Shown: positions 25,478 through 33,411 of the stretch, one piece after another
Layout: every line of letters begins with the position of its first letter
Position numbering within the stretch: the stretch's first letter is position 1
Origin: JAJDAN01 sp046583095
Lineage (GTDB): Bacteria; Myxococcota_A; UBA9160; UBA4427
Assembly (NCBI GenBank): GCA_046583095.1
Contig: JAYGDB010000116.1
Location: 1 to 64,000, forward strand
Length of the DNA stretch: 64,000 nucleotides
Direction of reading: 5' to 3'
Notes under the pieces: generated by a model
Database searches by the model: none
What the model saw: the letters and a program-made list of their open reading frames with translations, nothing else
What the model was told of the DNA's origin: nothing
Position numbers and translations under genes: made by a program

Positions 25478-27115
25478 CTACCGCCTCCGCAGCTTCTTGT
25501 GCGAGATGTAGTCGACCATCAGGAAGGACCCGAGCTGGCTTGGGCTGGTGTAGAAGGCGCGTCCCCGGTTGATCTGGGTCATCTGTTCGACGAAGCCGAG
25601 CAACTCCGGGGCGTCGTCGAGCATGAAGGTGTTGATGGTGATGCCCTGCTTGGTAACGCGGCGGACCTGCTTCAGGGTCTGCACGACCGCGTGTGGCGAG
25701 ATGCCGCCGAAGCCGGAAGGCCACTCTACGCGCAGCTGCTCGCCTGCCCGCGTCGGCTCGAAGTACGCCGTCGGCTGGCCATCCGTAATCACGATGATCT
25801 GGGGCGAGGAGCACGGGAATTGGCGGATCAAGCGCTCTGCGATGCGCAACCCGTCCTGCAGGTTCGTAAACGGATCCGAGACGTCCCAACTCACCTCTGG
25901 CAGTTCGCGGATCGAGATCTCCCGGGCCTGCGTCGAGAAACCGACCACGCTGAAGTGGTCACGCGGGAAGCTCGAGCGGATCAGCTGGTCCATCGCGAGG
26001 GCCACGCGCTTGGCGGCCGGGAAACGACCCGCCCAAGACATCGACCAGCTCATGTCCAGGAGCAGGATCGTCGTCGTCTGGGTCGTGTAGTCCATCTCCC
26101 GGACTTCGAAGTCAGCAACCTCGAGAGAGACGGAGCTGCTGCCCAGCGTCTGCCCTTCGCCCGTCCGCCGCTGCACGCCGTTCATCACCGTTCGGACGAT
26201 GTCGAGATCCAGGTCGTCGCCGAACTCCCAGGGCCGCGTCTCGTCGGGGCGCGGCAGCCCGACGCCACGAGAGTTCGTGTCGTGCTGGCCTGCCATTCCC
26301 TTGCGCAGCGCCGTGTACACATCGGCGAGCGCGTTCGCACCGATCGCTCGTATCGCCCGGGGCGTGAGCTCGGGATCCGGACCGCCGCGCAGGTAACCGG
26401 CGTTCTCGAGCTCGCTCTCGAGATCGCGGAGCAACACGAACGACTGGGCGGCCGGGTCGCCCAGCAGATCCCGCAGCTGCTCGGGCGAGATGGGTTCGAG
26501 GTTGCCTTCCTGGAGGTTGCGCGCCATCTGTTCGAGGGCCTCGATGCGCTCGCGGATCTCCTGGGCGGTCTCGTAGTCGGCCTGCTCGCTGCCGCGGAAA
26601 CGGTCACCCCGCCGCTCGAGGAAGTCATCGAGCCGCTGGATGCGCTCGAGTTCATCGAGGAGCTCCTGGAAGTCCTCGCCCGCCTGCCGGTCCTCGAAGT
26701 CGTGATCGCGCATCCGCTCGATCCGGCTGCCCACGTTCTGGTCCTCGCCGTGGCGTCGATCGAGAAAGTCGTTCATGCGCAACGACTCGAAGCCGTGCCT
26801 GGCGCGCAGCGCCTCCTGTTCGCGATCGAGGATGTCGTCGAGCTGCTGCTCGAGCTCCGACGTCGCGGCGTCCATGTCGTACTGCTCGTAGAGCGACTCG
26901 ACCTGGTCCCGCAGCTCACGGACCAACTCCTGGAGTCCCATCACGCGCATGTTCATGCCCGCCATCGGGAAGCCGTACTCGCGCATCCACTCGAGGGCCT
27001 CGCGCGTGTTGAGCCCTTCCATCATGAGGTCCGAGAGCTGCTCGAGAGCGCTCTGGGCGTCCATGCTGAACTCGTCCAGGGAGCCGTCCCAGCGGCTGTA
27101 CCGGTACGCCCTCAT
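25478..27115 (-). CDS. VWA-domain protein paired with ChlI-like ATPase
   Basis: 545 residues. The N-terminal two thirds are very acidic and helical (many Asp/Glu/Arg, probable coiled coils). The C-terminal third is a von Willebrand A domain with an intact MIDAS: DxSxS at D354-S358 ('DMSWSMS') and 'VITDGQP'. Such proteins work with MoxR/ChlI-type AAA+ partners in metal insertion or complex remodelling, as in Mg-chelatase ChlD/ChlI or CbbO/CbbQ. The start overlaps the stop of the upstream ATPase (ATGA). The target is unknown; no chelatase substrate genes are nearby. Confidence 0.88.
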   Translation of the reverse strand: MRAYRYSRWDGSLDEFSMDAQSALEQLSDLMMEGLNTREALEWMREYGFPMAGMNMRVMGLQELVRELRDQVESLYEQYDMDAATSELEQQLDDILDREQEALRARHGFESLRMNDFLDRRHGEDQNVGSRIERMRDHDFEDRQAGEDFQELLDELERIQRLDDFLERRGDRFRGSEQADYETAQEIRERIEALEQMARNLQEGNLEPISPEQLRDLLGDPAAQSFVLLRDLESELENAGYLRGGPDPELTPRAIRAIGANALADVYTALRKGMAGQHDTNSRGVGLPRPDETRPWEFGDDLDLDIVRTVMNGVQRRTGEGQTLGSSSVSLEVADFEVREMDYTTQTTTILLLDMSWSMSWAGRFPAAKRVALAMDQLIRSSFPRDHFSVVGFSTQAREISIRELPEVSWDVSDPFTNLQDGLRIAERLIRQFPCSSPQIIVITDGQPTAYFEPTRAGEQLRVEWPSGFGGISPHAVVQTLKQVRRVTKQGITINTFMLDDAPELLGFVEQMTQINRGRAFYTSPSQLGSFLMVDYISHKKLRRR

Positions 27116-28524
27116 GCTCGCCCGAATCGAACCCCCTTCGCGCTCACGTCCTTGTTGAGACGGTTCGCCAGGTGGAGGCCCTCGAGGATGAACTCGATCG
27201 CGGCAGCCGTCTGTGCCGGCGAGCTGCCTCCCGCGAGGCGCTCGGCCGCGACTCGAAGTCCATCGATCTCGTCGAGACCCACCAGATAGTCGGCAGCGGA
27301 CATCTCGGCAGAAACCTCGACCTGCCAGCCCTCGTCGAAGGCCTTCACCACCGAGTCGAGCTCGTCGGGCTGCACGAACTCGTCGAACACGACATGGATC
27401 GCGCGCCTCACCATGCCTTCGAGAAGCTCCGACTCGCTTCGCTCGACGCCCGCGTACTCGAGCTCGATCTTGCCGGTCGTGGACGCCTGGAGGGCAGCCA
27501 GGTCCGAGATGCGCGGGACCGCCTCGGCCTCGTCGCTGCGCAGCGCGCGTCGCACGGCACTGGCGATCAGAGTCTCGTAGTTCGCGATGCTCATGCGAAC
27601 GCTGACCCCCGAAGTCTGGGAAACATCGGGACTGCTGCGCGCCTGGAAGGTGATCTCGGCAACGACCTGCTCCATGTACTCGGGCATCGAGACGTCGATC
27701 CCGTCGGCTTCGGCGGGGGTCGCCTCCTGTCGGACGATCTCGATCTCGGTCTGGCGCTCCAACGGGTAGTGGGTGCGAATCTGCGCCGCGTAGCGGTCCT
27801 TGAGGGGCGTAATGATCCTTCCGCGGCTCGTGTAGTCCTCGGGGTTCGCACTCGCCACGATGAGAAGGTCGAGGGGTAGGCGCACCCTGTAGCCCTTCAC
27901 CTGGACGTCGCGTTCCTCCATCACGTTGAACAGGCCCACCTGCACCTTCTCCGTCAGGTCGGGCAGCTCGTTGATGCAGAAGATGCAGCGGTTGCTTCGG
28001 GGCAGGAGTCCGAAGTGGATCGTGTACTCGTCCGAGAGGTGATGCCCCTCGGCGACCTTGATGGGGTCGACATCGCCGATCAGGTCACCGATGGAGACGT
28101 CGGGGGTGGCCAGCTTCTCGACGTATCGCTCATCCCGATGCAGCCACGAGATCTCCGTCGCATCGCCCTTCTCGGCCACCTGCTGGCAGGCGAACGCCGA
28201 CACCGGCGCCATCGGGTCGTCGTTGATCTCGCTCCCCGCCACCACCGGGATCCACTCATCGAGCAGGCCCAGGAGAGAGCGAATCAACCGGGTCTTCGCC
28301 TGGCCGCGCTCACCCAGGAAGATCATGTCGTGACCCGAGAGGAGGGCGTTTTCCACCGCCGGAATCACGCTGTCGTCGAAGCCCCGGATGCCCGGGAACA
28401 GCGGCGTGGCTTCGCGCAGGTGTCGCCGCAGGTTGACCTGGATCTCATCCCGCAGGCTGCGGAACACGTATCCGGCCTTGTGCAATTCGCCGAGCGTGCG
28501 CTCGGCGGGCGGACGAATCGACAT
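27112..28524 (-). CDS. ChlI/MoxR-like AAA+ ATPase
   Basis: 470 residues. Walker A is 'GERGQAKT' (71-78), sensor region 'LLIVASANPEDY', arginine finger region 'PLKDRYAAQIRTHYP'. Walker B reads 'CIFCINELPDL', with N185 where the acid before Glu is normally Asp; I believe this Asn is common in this subgroup. It resembles the Mg-chelatase I-subunit group annotated as magnesium chelatase or sigma-54-interacting ATPase, but has no sigma-54 GAFTGA loop. GGGAGG lies 5 nt before the ATG. It is translationally coupled to the VWA partner. Confidence 0.88.
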   Translation of the reverse strand: MSIRPPAERTLGELHKAGYVFRSLRDEIQVNLRRHLREATPLFPGIRGFDDSVIPAVENALLSGHDMIFLGERGQAKTRLIRSLLGLLDEWIPVVAGSEINDDPMAPVSAFACQQVAEKGDATEISWLHRDERYVEKLATPDVSIGDLIGDVDPIKVAEGHHLSDEYTIHFGLLPRSNRCIFCINELPDLTEKVQVGLFNVMEERDVQVKGYRVRLPLDLLIVASANPEDYTSRGRIITPLKDRYAAQIRTHYPLERQTEIEIVRQEATPAEADGIDVSMPEYMEQVVAEITFQARSSPDVSQTSGVSVRMSIANYETLIASAVRRALRSDEAEAVPRISDLAALQASTTGKIELEYAGVERSESELLEGMVRRAIHVVFDEFVQPDELDSVVKAFDEGWQVEVSAEMSAADYLVGLDEIDGLRVAAERLAGGSSPAQTAAAIEFILEGLHLANRLNKDVSAKGVRFGRA

Positions 28525-28605
28525 GGAGCCTCCCGAGTGAGTCGAGCTTGAGGTGGGACGTCTCGCCTCCAGGGTAGGTCTTCGCCCCGCGCGGAGCCCT
28601 TCGAA

Positions 28606-29811
28606 TCAGGAGAGATCGGAGAGGTCGTAGCCGCCTTCTCGGCGGAGGCTCTCGACGACGTGGCGGATCACGAGGAGCACCGAGCCATCGATGGTCGCGT
28701 TGTCGACGATCGGGATGTCGGAGCGATCGGCAAGCTCGAGGAACTCCTCCTGGATCTTCAGGATGGCGTCCAGATTCTCGACGTAGCGCTGGGCACCGCG
28801 GCGTCGCTGGCGCTCCTCCCTGGAGATGAAGTGGCTGCGGAAGGCGACCTCATCGAGCCGCGCGACCACCAGGAAGATCACGTGCGCGACATCCCGATAC
28901 GCGGAGAGATCGATCAAACCCGGAACCAAACTCACGCCGTCGAGGATCAGGCTCGCGTTCTCGTCGATGGCCCGGTCGATCATCGCCCGGATTCCCACCG
29001 ACACCACCGCCGCCTGGGCGTGAAAGCCCGCCAGGACGGGGTCCTGGCCTTCCTCGACCAGCGGGAAGGTGGCTGGGTGAGCCTCGAACGACGATGCGTG
29101 CAGCGCCGGGACGAGATCCGGCGTCAGGGTGATCCGCAGGATCTGCCGGATGGAGTCCGTCGAAGCGACACGGCTGATGCCGAGCCGCTGTGCGACCTCG
29201 AGGGCGAGAGAGGTCTTGCCCGAGCCCGTGGTTCCGCCCAGCAGGATGATGACCGGCTTCTCCGGCTCCTGGTGCCTGCGCCAGATGAGGAACCGCTCGG
29301 CCGTCTTGGGGCCGAAGCGCCGCAACAGAGCCTCGTAGGCGAGACTTCGAAGCTCGCCTCTCGGGATGTCCTTGCGGGACTCGAGCAGGAGAGACTGCTC
29401 GATCCGCGCCGCCACGTCGAAGGCGTCGTTGGGATCGATCGAAGCGGCCAGCAGCGACTGCGACAGGGTGCCCTTGGAGAACGGCATCGGCGATCGCTGG
29501 TCGCTCGTCACGAGAATGCGCCCGACCAGCGGCGGCAGCGGAGGCTGGTGCTCCTGGAGGGCGTCCTCGCCGAGAGTCTCGCGGAGGAGCTTTGTGAGTT
29601 CAGCGCGACTCACCACGCCCCGTCCGACAACCCGTGACTGGACCGCGTCGGCGGTGGCGAGGGCCACCTCCACGTCGACGCCACGGGCGATCAATGAATG
29701 GACCATGATCCCGCGCATGAACGGGCGGCGCCCTGCGCCGTCTTCGACCACCACCCGCTCGTCTTCGCGTGCGGGTGTCGTCTTGGGGAGATCCTGTCGC
29801 GGGTTCGTCAC
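28606..29811 (-). CDS. 2-phosphoglycerate kinase-like protein with ATP-cone domains
   Basis: 401 residues. Two N-terminal ATP-cone-like helical units ('FMRGIMVHSLIARGVD', 'PFSKGTLSQSLLAASI') precede a P-loop kinase domain with 'GGTTGSGKTS' (193-201). The arrangement and the 'ASTDSIRQILR' segment fit 2-phosphoglycerate kinase, which in methanogens makes 2,3-bisphosphoglycerate for the thermoprotectant cyclic-2,3-BPG. In bacteria its role is unclear; it might act on a different small phosphate acceptor. GTG start. It is 81 nt downstream of the divergent regulator side and on the same strand as the AAA/VWA/sppA group. Confidence 0.78.
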   Translation of the reverse strand: MTNPRQDLPKTTPAREDERVVVEDGAGRRPFMRGIMVHSLIARGVDVEVALATADAVQSRVVGRGVVSRAELTKLLRETLGEDALQEHQPPLPPLVGRILVTSDQRSPMPFSKGTLSQSLLAASIDPNDAFDVAARIEQSLLLESRKDIPRGELRSLAYEALLRRFGPKTAERFLIWRRHQEPEKPVIILLGGTTGSGKTSLALEVAQRLGISRVASTDSIRQILRITLTPDLVPALHASSFEAHPATFPLVEEGQDPVLAGFHAQAAVVSVGIRAMIDRAIDENASLILDGVSLVPGLIDLSAYRDVAHVIFLVVARLDEVAFRSHFISREERQRRRGAQRYVENLDAILKIQEEFLELADRSDIPIVDNATIDGSVLLVIRHVVESLRREGGYDLSDLS

Positions 29812-30079
29812 GGGAACTGCTCAGACTAACCGATTTGGCGCTCCAGCCGCGCGGCAGTGACCTCCCCGCGGGCGGATCCCTTTGCCTCGCAAGAGCCTCT
29901 CAAGTCGATACAAACCTGTAGGGAAAACACCTGATCCTGCTCGGAGATGCCAGCAAATCGAGACAATAATCCCCATTCTTGGCTTGACTTTCGTTCAGGT
30001 TCGGAGTCTCCTGCCATGGCCTCCGGCTGTTTCGGGGGAGGTCTGCCAGTTTTTGGTATCTCTGGCTGGGACAGCGCCG

Positions 30080-30556
30080 ATGCCCCAACGCTCTTCGCCC
30101 TTCTATCGAACGCGGGACGTGGTCGAGATCCTCGGGATCTCACGTCGCCAACTCCAGTACTGGGCACAGACCGACCTGGTGACACCCTCGGACAAGACGC
30201 CGGGCGGCCACCGTCGTTACTGCTTCGCCGACCTGGTCGCACTGAAGGCGACCAAGCGACTCATCGACGCCGGCATCTCCGTACAACGGGTCCGGAAGAG
30301 CATCCAGGCCCTGCGCAAGACCCTGCCCGACATCGAGCGCCCGCTCTCCGAACTGGTCCTGGTCGCGACCGGCGATGTGGTTCTGGCATTCCGCGAAGGC
30401 GCTGCGTTCGAGGCAATCTCGGGGCAGGAGTGGGTATTCGAGGTTGCCGAGTTTGAGCGCGAGGTGTCGGACTGGCGAGGGACGGGCCTGGCCCAACCCA
30501 TTCGCCGACCACGCAAGGTCGAGAGCCGGACCGGGAGGCTGCGCGGGACGGGCTAG
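30080..30556 (+). CDS. MerR family transcriptional regulator
   Basis: 158 residues from ATG 30080. The N-terminal winged HTH is clear ('FYRTRDVVEILGISRRQLQY' then 'TPGGHRRYCFADLVALK'), followed by a dimerisation helix and a C-terminal domain without conserved metal cysteines. The open frame continues upstream to 29882 but has no HTH-related sequence. It sits 48 nt before the ParA-CBM gene and probably regulates it. A TTGACT at 29984-29989 upstream has no matching -10, so I do not call a promoter. Confidence 0.88.
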   Translation: MPQRSSPFYRTRDVVEILGISRRQLQYWAQTDLVTPSDKTPGGHRRYCFADLVALKATKRLIDAGISVQRVRKSIQALRKTLPDIERPLSELVLVATGDVVLAFREGAAFEAISGQEWVFEVAEFEREVSDWRGTGLAQPIRRPRKVESRTGRLRGTG

Positions 30557-30604
30557 CCAACCGATTCGAAGTTCGTGGAGATCGGCAGAAACGGGGGATC
30601 TGCC

Positions 30605-31684
30605 ATGAGAACCATCGCAATCGTCAACCAGAAGGGTGGCTGCGGAAAGACGACCACTACCGTCAATCTCGGTGGTGCGCTCGAGGCCGACGGCAACCGG
30701 GTGCTGATCATGGACCTCGATCCTCAGGCCCATGCAACGCTGGCACTTGGCATCAACCCCGACGAACTCGACGCCAATCTGTACGAGGTCCTGGCGGAGC
30801 CCGAAGGAGAGTCGGAGCTCGCAGGCGTCCTGATCAACATCTCCGAAACGATGGACTTGGCGCCGTCCAGCATCGTGATGTCGGCCCTCGAGCAGAAGCT
30901 GGCCGCAGAGCGCCACGATGCCAGAACCGAACGGCTTGCCGTGGCGCTGGAGAAGCTCGGACCCGCGTACGACTTCGTCTTGATCGACTGTCCGCCGAAC
31001 GTCGGGCTGCTCACCTTCAACGCCCTGCGGGCCGCCGAGGAGGTGATCATCCCGCTGGAAGCCAGCTTCTTCGCCGTCGATGGCGTTCAGAGGCTCCTCG
31101 AGACCATCGGTCTGCTCTCGGACCGGATTGGCCACGAACTGGACGTGCGGATCCTGCCGACCCTGTACGACGGGCGCACACGCTACGCCCGCGAGACCCT
31201 GGCCGACATCCGCGAACTCTTCAAGGACCTGTGCTTCGACACCGTGATTCGGCAGAACGTGAAGCTGCGCGAGACGGCGCGTCAGGGCGTCCCGATCGCA
31301 CGCTACGCGCCCTCCGCGAACGGGGCTCTGGACTACGCGGCGGTCGCTATCGAGGTCGAAGCCGGACAGCAGTCTCCCGCGGTCGAGGGCGCCGCGAGCC
31401 ACAGTCTCACGGAGTTGCGAGAGGTCATGGTTCGCTTCAGCGACAGCCAGGCCGGTGACGTCCGGATCGCGGGCGACTTCAACGGGTGGGTGCCGGACAA
31501 GGGCGTTCGCTCGGTGATCGAGGCCGAGAACGGGTCTCGGGTATGGACGAAGATCCTGCACCTGCCGCCCGGCACGTATCAGTACCGCTACGTCGTCGAC
31601 GGTGAGTGGCGCGAAGATCCTGTCAACGCGAGCACCGCGCCCAGTGCCACCGGCCGGGTGAACTCGGTACTCGTAGTACGCTAG
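30605..31684 (+). CDS. ParA-type ATPase fused to a glycogen-binding (AMPK1-CBM/CBM48) module
   Basis: 359 residues. Residues 1-260 are a ParA ATPase with deviant Walker A 'KGGCGKTT' (10-17), 'MDLDPQAHAT' and 'LIDCPPNVGLLTFNAL'. Residues about 273-359 are an E-set beta-sandwich of AMPK1-CBM type, with 'VRIAGDFNGWVPD' and 'PGTYQYRYVVDGEWREDP', which elsewhere binds glycogen or starch. ATG 30605 was chosen because GGGGGA lies 5 nt before it. ParA proteins position cargo on DNA; the added domain suggests the cargo is a polysaccharide granule or that glycogen status regulates the ATPase. No ParB follows. The fusion is seen directly; its role is inferred. Confidence 0.87.
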   Translation: MRTIAIVNQKGGCGKTTTTVNLGGALEADGNRVLIMDLDPQAHATLALGINPDELDANLYEVLAEPEGESELAGVLINISETMDLAPSSIVMSALEQKLAAERHDARTERLAVALEKLGPAYDFVLIDCPPNVGLLTFNALRAAEEVIIPLEASFFAVDGVQRLLETIGLLSDRIGHELDVRILPTLYDGRTRYARETLADIRELFKDLCFDTVIRQNVKLRETARQGVPIARYAPSANGALDYAAVAIEVEAGQQSPAVEGAASHSLTELREVMVRFSDSQAGDVRIAGDFNGWVPDKGVRSVIEAENGSRVWTKILHLPPGTYQYRYVVDGEWREDPVNASTAPSATGRVNSVLVVR

Positions 31685-31768
31685 GAGTCTAGACGGCCGA
31701 AACGCCTCGAACTCCCGGCCAGAACGAGCCAACCGACATGACACAGATCACGTTCTCACTTTGGAGCA

Positions 31769-31789
31769 TCGCGCGGCGGGCCCGCGCGA
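31769..31789. repeat. GC-rich hairpin between ParA-CBM and next gene
   Basis: Perfect 8-bp arms TCGCGCGG and CCGCGCGA around a 5-nt loop. There is no T-run after it, so it is not a classical intrinsic terminator, although in a very GC-rich genome it may slow or end transcription. Confidence 0.4.
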
Positions 31790-31794
31790 GAGCC

Positions 31795-31800
31795 TAGAGC
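31795..31800 (+). promoter_or_regulatory. -10-like box 7 nt before a start codon
   Basis: TAGAGC ends 7 nt before ATG 31808, and no Shine-Dalgarno is present. The transcript would start at or next to the A of ATG (leaderless). The same spacing is seen before the genes at 34000 and 36206. Confidence 0.35.
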
Positions 31801-31807
31801 TTCGCGC

Positions 31808-32653
31808 ATGCCTCGCGATCTGGCGGACGTGCTTCATCATTTCATTCCAGAGTCGGGCCCCGTGGGCTCGCGTGACGCTGCTTCCGAGCGCCGCGGCGCT
31901 TCCAAGAGTCGCGGCGCTTCCGAGAACCGCGGCGTCCCGCGCAGGCAGACGCTTCCGATCGTCGGCGTGCCGCTCGGCGAGCGGGACGTCGTGCGCGCGG
32001 CCTTTACCTGGAACCTGGCGGTGGAGGTGGCCCGCGCGGGAGGCCGCACGGCCGTCGTTGCCCCTGACACCGATGCCAGCACCGCCCTCTGGCCCGAGGA
32101 GAGCACCGGCCCGCTGAGCGCGAACGTCGTCCTCGTACCCGCCACGAACCTCGGCCAGCTGCATCGCGCGGCCCTGGATATCGCGGAGGCACGGGCGTCC
32201 GATGGACCTGCCCTCGATGAGGACGGCCTCGTCTTCGTTCGAATCCCACCCCTGTGGCTCCGCAACTCCCAGGGTGCGACCGGGCTGCTGCGCTGGACCC
32301 TGCTGTTTACCTCTTCCGAGAACCGCGACCTGCTGGAGAGCTATGGGATCGCGAAACTCCTGACCCGAGCCCTCCCGGAAGCTCGCGTCGGCGTTACGGT
32401 GCACGGAGCTCGACGGATGGCAGATGCCGAGGCGGCCTTCTCCCGCCTGGAGCGCGCCACCTCGCAACGACTCGGCCTGCCTCTTACGAGCTACGGTCTC
32501 CTGGTCGACGATCTGCACGTCTACCAGGCCATCGTGGCCCAGCGGCCGATCGGCATGGTTCACCCCCAGTCCCCGGCCGCCCGTTCGATGGGAGACGTCG
32601 CGAAGCTGCTGCTGGAGGACGCCCGGAAACAGATGGACCGAGTGGATGCCTGA
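31808..32653 (+). CDS. MinD/FlhG-like protein lacking a P-loop
   Basis: 281 residues. After a disordered, repeat-containing N-terminus (about 1-48), the sequence follows a MinD/FlhG fold: a first strand 'PIVGVPLGERDVVRAAFTWN' where KGGxGKT would stand, 'TLLFTSSENRDLLESYGIAK', and a C-terminal 'LTSYGLLVDDLHVYQAIV' with 'HPQSPAARSM'. The Walker A lysines and glycines are missing, so it probably does not hydrolyse ATP. It could be a regulatory partner of the ParA-CBM protein upstream. The fold assignment is by eye and moderately secure; the role is inferred. Confidence 0.65.
   Translation: MPRDLADVLHHFIPESGPVGSRDAASERRGASKSRGASENRGVPRRQTLPIVGVPLGERDVVRAAFTWNLAVEVARAGGRTAVVAPDTDASTALWPEESTGPLSANVVLVPATNLGQLHRAALDIAEARASDGPALDEDGLVFVRIPPLWLRNSQGATGLLRWTLLFTSSENRDLLESYGIAKLLTRALPEARVGVTVHGARRMADAEAAFSRLERATSQRLGLPLTSYGLLVDDLHVYQAIVAQRPIGMVHPQSPAARSMGDVAKLLLEDARKQMDRVDA
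31880..31933 (+). repeat. Three tandem 18-bp repeats inside a coding region
   Basis: Three consecutive 18-bp units encode ASERRG, ASKSRG and ASENRG in the disordered N-terminus of the MinD-like protein. Units differ at a few positions in the middle only; copy number may vary between strains. Confidence 0.75.
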
Positions 32654-33224
32654 GAGCGATCTGCACTACGTCGCCTCACTGCCGCGGCCGGAGCTGCGAA
32701 ACGCGCTCCGACGTGCCCAGGCCTTCGACCCGCCCCTGCGGATCCTCGCGGAGGACGTCCTGGGCGCCGACGCGCCCATCGACTTCATTGCGGTCGATCC
32801 GGACGGCCGCGTCGTCCTCGTCCTGATCGGGGAAGACGGCGAGGACCAGGAACTCCTGACACAGGCCCTCGCCCAGCGCGCCTGGGTGCGTCCTCGCATC
32901 CGAGACTGGCTGCAGCTCGCTCCGAACCTGGAGCTGTCCGCAAGCGCCCCGGTGGCCGTGTCCCTGCTGTGTCCGTCCTTTTCGTCGAGCACCCAGGCCG
33001 CCGCGGCCGATCTAGGCCCAGACGTGCTGGACCTCTCCACCCTCCGCTGTGTCCGAAACGGCGCGGAGGCGACGGTGCTGCTCGAGCGGCTCTCGCCGCC
33101 GGGACCGTCAGACCGCAGGCGGGCCGCGGTCGATCCGCCAGCCGAAGGCGGACCCCGCTTCCGGAGCGGGCTGACCGCGGAGGATCTCCAGCTCACACCC
33201 GAAGAAATCAGCGAATTCGACTAG
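32646..33224 (+). CDS. Unknown 192-aa protein, possible degenerate nuclease fold
   Basis: 192 residues from ATG 32646, overlapping the MinD-like gene by 8 nt. I do not recognise a named family. The segment 'APIDFIAVDPDGRVVLVLIG' followed by a helix 'ELLTQALAQRAWVRPRIRDW' looks like a PD-(D/E)XK nuclease core (Asp, then a strand that should carry ExK), but ExK reads I-G-E, so activity is doubtful. The C-terminal about 45 residues are charged and probably flexible. The tight overlap implies function together with the MinD-like protein. Confidence 0.7.
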   Translation: MPESDLHYVASLPRPELRNALRRAQAFDPPLRILAEDVLGADAPIDFIAVDPDGRVVLVLIGEDGEDQELLTQALAQRAWVRPRIRDWLQLAPNLELSASAPVAVSLLCPSFSSSTQAAAADLGPDVLDLSTLRCVRNGAEATVLLERLSPPGPSDRRRAAVDPPAEGGPRFRSGLTAEDLQLTPEEISEFD

Positions 33225-33246
33225 TTCCGTGTCGAAGCTGCGCGTC

Positions 33247-33260
33247 GGCGCGGAACTTGC
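33247..33260 (+). promoter_or_regulatory. Weak sigma-54-like element
   Basis: CGGCGCG-GAAC-TTGC keeps GG and GC at the required 10-nt spacing but misses the first T, one inner A and the final A/T. It lies about 150 nt before the ECF sigma gene. It could be chance. Confidence 0.2.
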
Positions 33261-33411
33261 GCCTAGACCTGGGGGGACATTTTTCGGCACCGGTGACATT
33301 TCGTGACACCTCCTGCACCCATCCCGCCACTCCCTAAAGAGCAGGGATCCCTCGCCGAGAGCGGCAGGGCCTCTGCGTGGGTCTTGGGAAGTCGTGCGAA
33401 GGGGGCCTCGG

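Noticed and set aside
24186..25889. Long minus-strand frame overlapping sppA
   Set aside because: Arginine-rich shadow in a different frame. SppA motifs lie in the chosen frame.
29984..30012. TTGACT before the MerR gene as a sigma-70 promoter
   Set aside because: No acceptable -10 at 16-18 nt (TCTCCT).
30140..31744. 534-codon minus-strand frame across the MerR and ParA genes
   Set aside because: Opposite two clear plus-strand genes and with no recognisable domain.
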